In this document: one piece after another, positions 63,259 to 64,000 of the stretch
Layout: each line of letters opens with the position of its first letter
How positions within the stretch are numbered: position 1 is the stretch's first letter
Program-made: the position numbers and the translations under genes
From: an uncultured Bacteroidota bacterium
Lineage (GTDB): Bacteria > Bacteroidota > Bacteroidia > B-17B0 > Aurantibacillaceae
DNA length: 64,000 bases
NCBI GenBank assembly: GCA_937873155.1
Contig: CALMVZ010000012.1
Location: 1 to 64,000, forward strand
Direction of reading: 5' to 3'
The notes under the pieces: generated by a model
What the model saw: only the letters and a program-made list of their open reading frames with translations
What the model was told of the DNA's origin: nothing
Databases searched by the model: none

Positions 63259-64000
63259 CTAGCCAAGTTTATCCTGCAACTCCAGCCATCTCATCGATTT
63301 AATATCTAACTCTTCAGAAATAGTTTTCAGCACTGCACTTATTCCATTCAACTCCTCGTAATTCGTAGTTGCAGATAATTTTGTTTCAAGATCTGCTTTA
63401 TTTCTTTCAAGTGACGCGATTTCTTTTTCCAGCGTCTCCATCTCATGTTTTTCTTTAAAAGATAGCCGTTTCGAATTATCCTGTTTAGGTTTTTCTATCG
63501 CAGCAACTTCGGCTTTGACCTCAATTTCGGCTTCAAGTTTAACCGACTTTTCCTCTGCTTTTTGATCCTGCTTCCATTCCCTGTATTCAGTATAATTTCC
63601 GGGATAATCTTTTATCTGTCCGTCACCTTCGAAAACAAAAACATGGTCCACTAATTTATCTACAAAGTAACGGTCGTGAGACACGATCATAACGCAACCG
63701 CCAAAGTCTGCTAAGAATTCCTCCAGTACCTGTAAAGTTGGAATATCAAGATCATTGGTAGGCTCATCTAATATTAAGAAATTCGGATTCTTTTGAAGTA
63801 CGGTTAAAAGGTATAATCTTCTTTTCTCTCCACCGCTTAATTTTTTCACATAACTATATTGCACATCGGGCGGAAAATTGAAGCGTGTTAATAATTGGGA
63901 TGCTGATAGCTGGGTACCGTTAGCTAATGGAATAAAATCTGCAATATCACGAACTACTTCAATTACGCGTTTATCCTCACTCACTTTAATTCCGCCTTGC
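63259..64000 (-). CDS. ABC-F ATPase (Uup-like), C-terminal part; 5' end beyond window
   Basis: The frame is open to base 64000 (QGGIKVSEDKRVIEVVRDIAD...), so the start lies outside. Second ABC domain: signature LSGGEKRRL, Walker B FLILDEPTNDLD, H-switch VSHDRYF. A charged linker (QKAEEKSVKLEAEIEVKAEV) leads to a C-terminal coiled coil (LSFKEKHEMETLEKEIASLERNKADLETKL), the C-terminal domain of Uup-type ABC-F proteins. Soluble; acts on ribosomes or on DNA transactions rather than transport. Confidence 0.93.
   Translation of the reverse strand, partial: QGGIKVSEDKRVIEVVRDIADFIPLANGTQLSASQLLTRFNFPPDVQYSYVKKLSGGEKRRLYLLTVLQKNPNFLILDEPTNDLDIPTLQVLEEFLADFGGCVMIVSHDRYFVDKLVDHVFVFEGDGQIKDYPGNYTEYREWKQDQKAEEKSVKLEAEIEVKAEVAAIEKPKQDNSKRLSFKEKHEMETLEKEIASLERNKADLETKLSATTNYEELNGISAVLKTISEELDIKSMRWLELQDKLG

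Overview
The window is an AT-rich chromosomal segment of a member of the Bacteroidota. The evidence is gliding/type IX secretion (T9SS) C-terminal sorting domains on three proteins (1-309, 34049-35707, 43168-44607), Bacteroidota-type promoters (TTG, about 19 bp, TAnnTTTG), A-rich leaders instead of strong Shine-Dalgarno sites, and family content such as DUF3822, ClpC next to GyrA, and KRxYxxGYY lipoproteins. The sequence does not fix an order or genus. No rRNA, tRNA, transposase, integrase or CRISPR array was recognised.

Layout. 1-309 is the tail of a secreted protein. 663-9607 is a three-gene signalling operon: a 2169-residue soluble hybrid kinase with eleven near-identical 276-bp HAMP-pair units, a small SpoIIAA/STAS-like protein, and a second hybrid kinase. 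9608-15891 holds a STAS-like gene remnant, a MEDS-domain sensor, two tiny stress-type membrane peptides (one DUF1328), a YihY-family protein, a complete two-gene NHEJ operon (ku-ligD) and an ArsC-like protein. 16127-27011 holds housekeeping genes: clpC, gyrA, a two-domain M16 protease and two TPR proteins. 27012-31600 is an accessory region with small orphan genes, hairpin-rich repeats, two secreted-protein genes behind terminator-bearing leaders, and an Xre-RES toxin-antitoxin pair bracketed by a 25-bp inverted repeat. 31617-37812 holds VF530, ElaA, CoA-binding, MFS, secreted subtilase and lipoprotein genes on the minus strand, then a cystathionine synthase/lyase. 37813-40002 is a second accessory stretch: a MazF-like toxin with an unusual 256-residue partner, and 0.8 kb of structured repeats. 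40003-45818 holds mostly envelope or secreted proteins. 45820-53868 holds two glycosyltransferases around an MksF-MksE-MksB condensin operon that lacks the MksG/JetD nuclease. 53926-54521 is a 13-copy palindromic repeat array. 54539-58552 holds a RecD-like helicase, DUF3822, rsmD and an ACMSD-like amidohydrolase. 58560-60255 holds a beta-barrel gene tightly bracketed by 13-bp inverted repeats, and a cysteine-motif protein. 60301-64000 holds a lipoprotein paralogue array (two intact, one remnant), a HisKA_2 sensor kinase and the C-terminal part of an ABC-F ATPase.

The most interesting structures are (i) the MksFEB operon without MksG; (ii) cassette-like modules in which toxin-antitoxin or orphan genes sit between short inverted repeats and related hairpin-bearing non-coding elements recur at 27, 30, 39 and 59 kb; (iii) twin leaders at 29.2 and 29.7 kb with identically spaced TTGGCA/TGTA promoter-like motifs and the same AAACCGC/GCGGTTT terminator just before the start codon; and (iv) the poly-HAMP kinase. 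All function calls are from reading motifs; no database search was possible.
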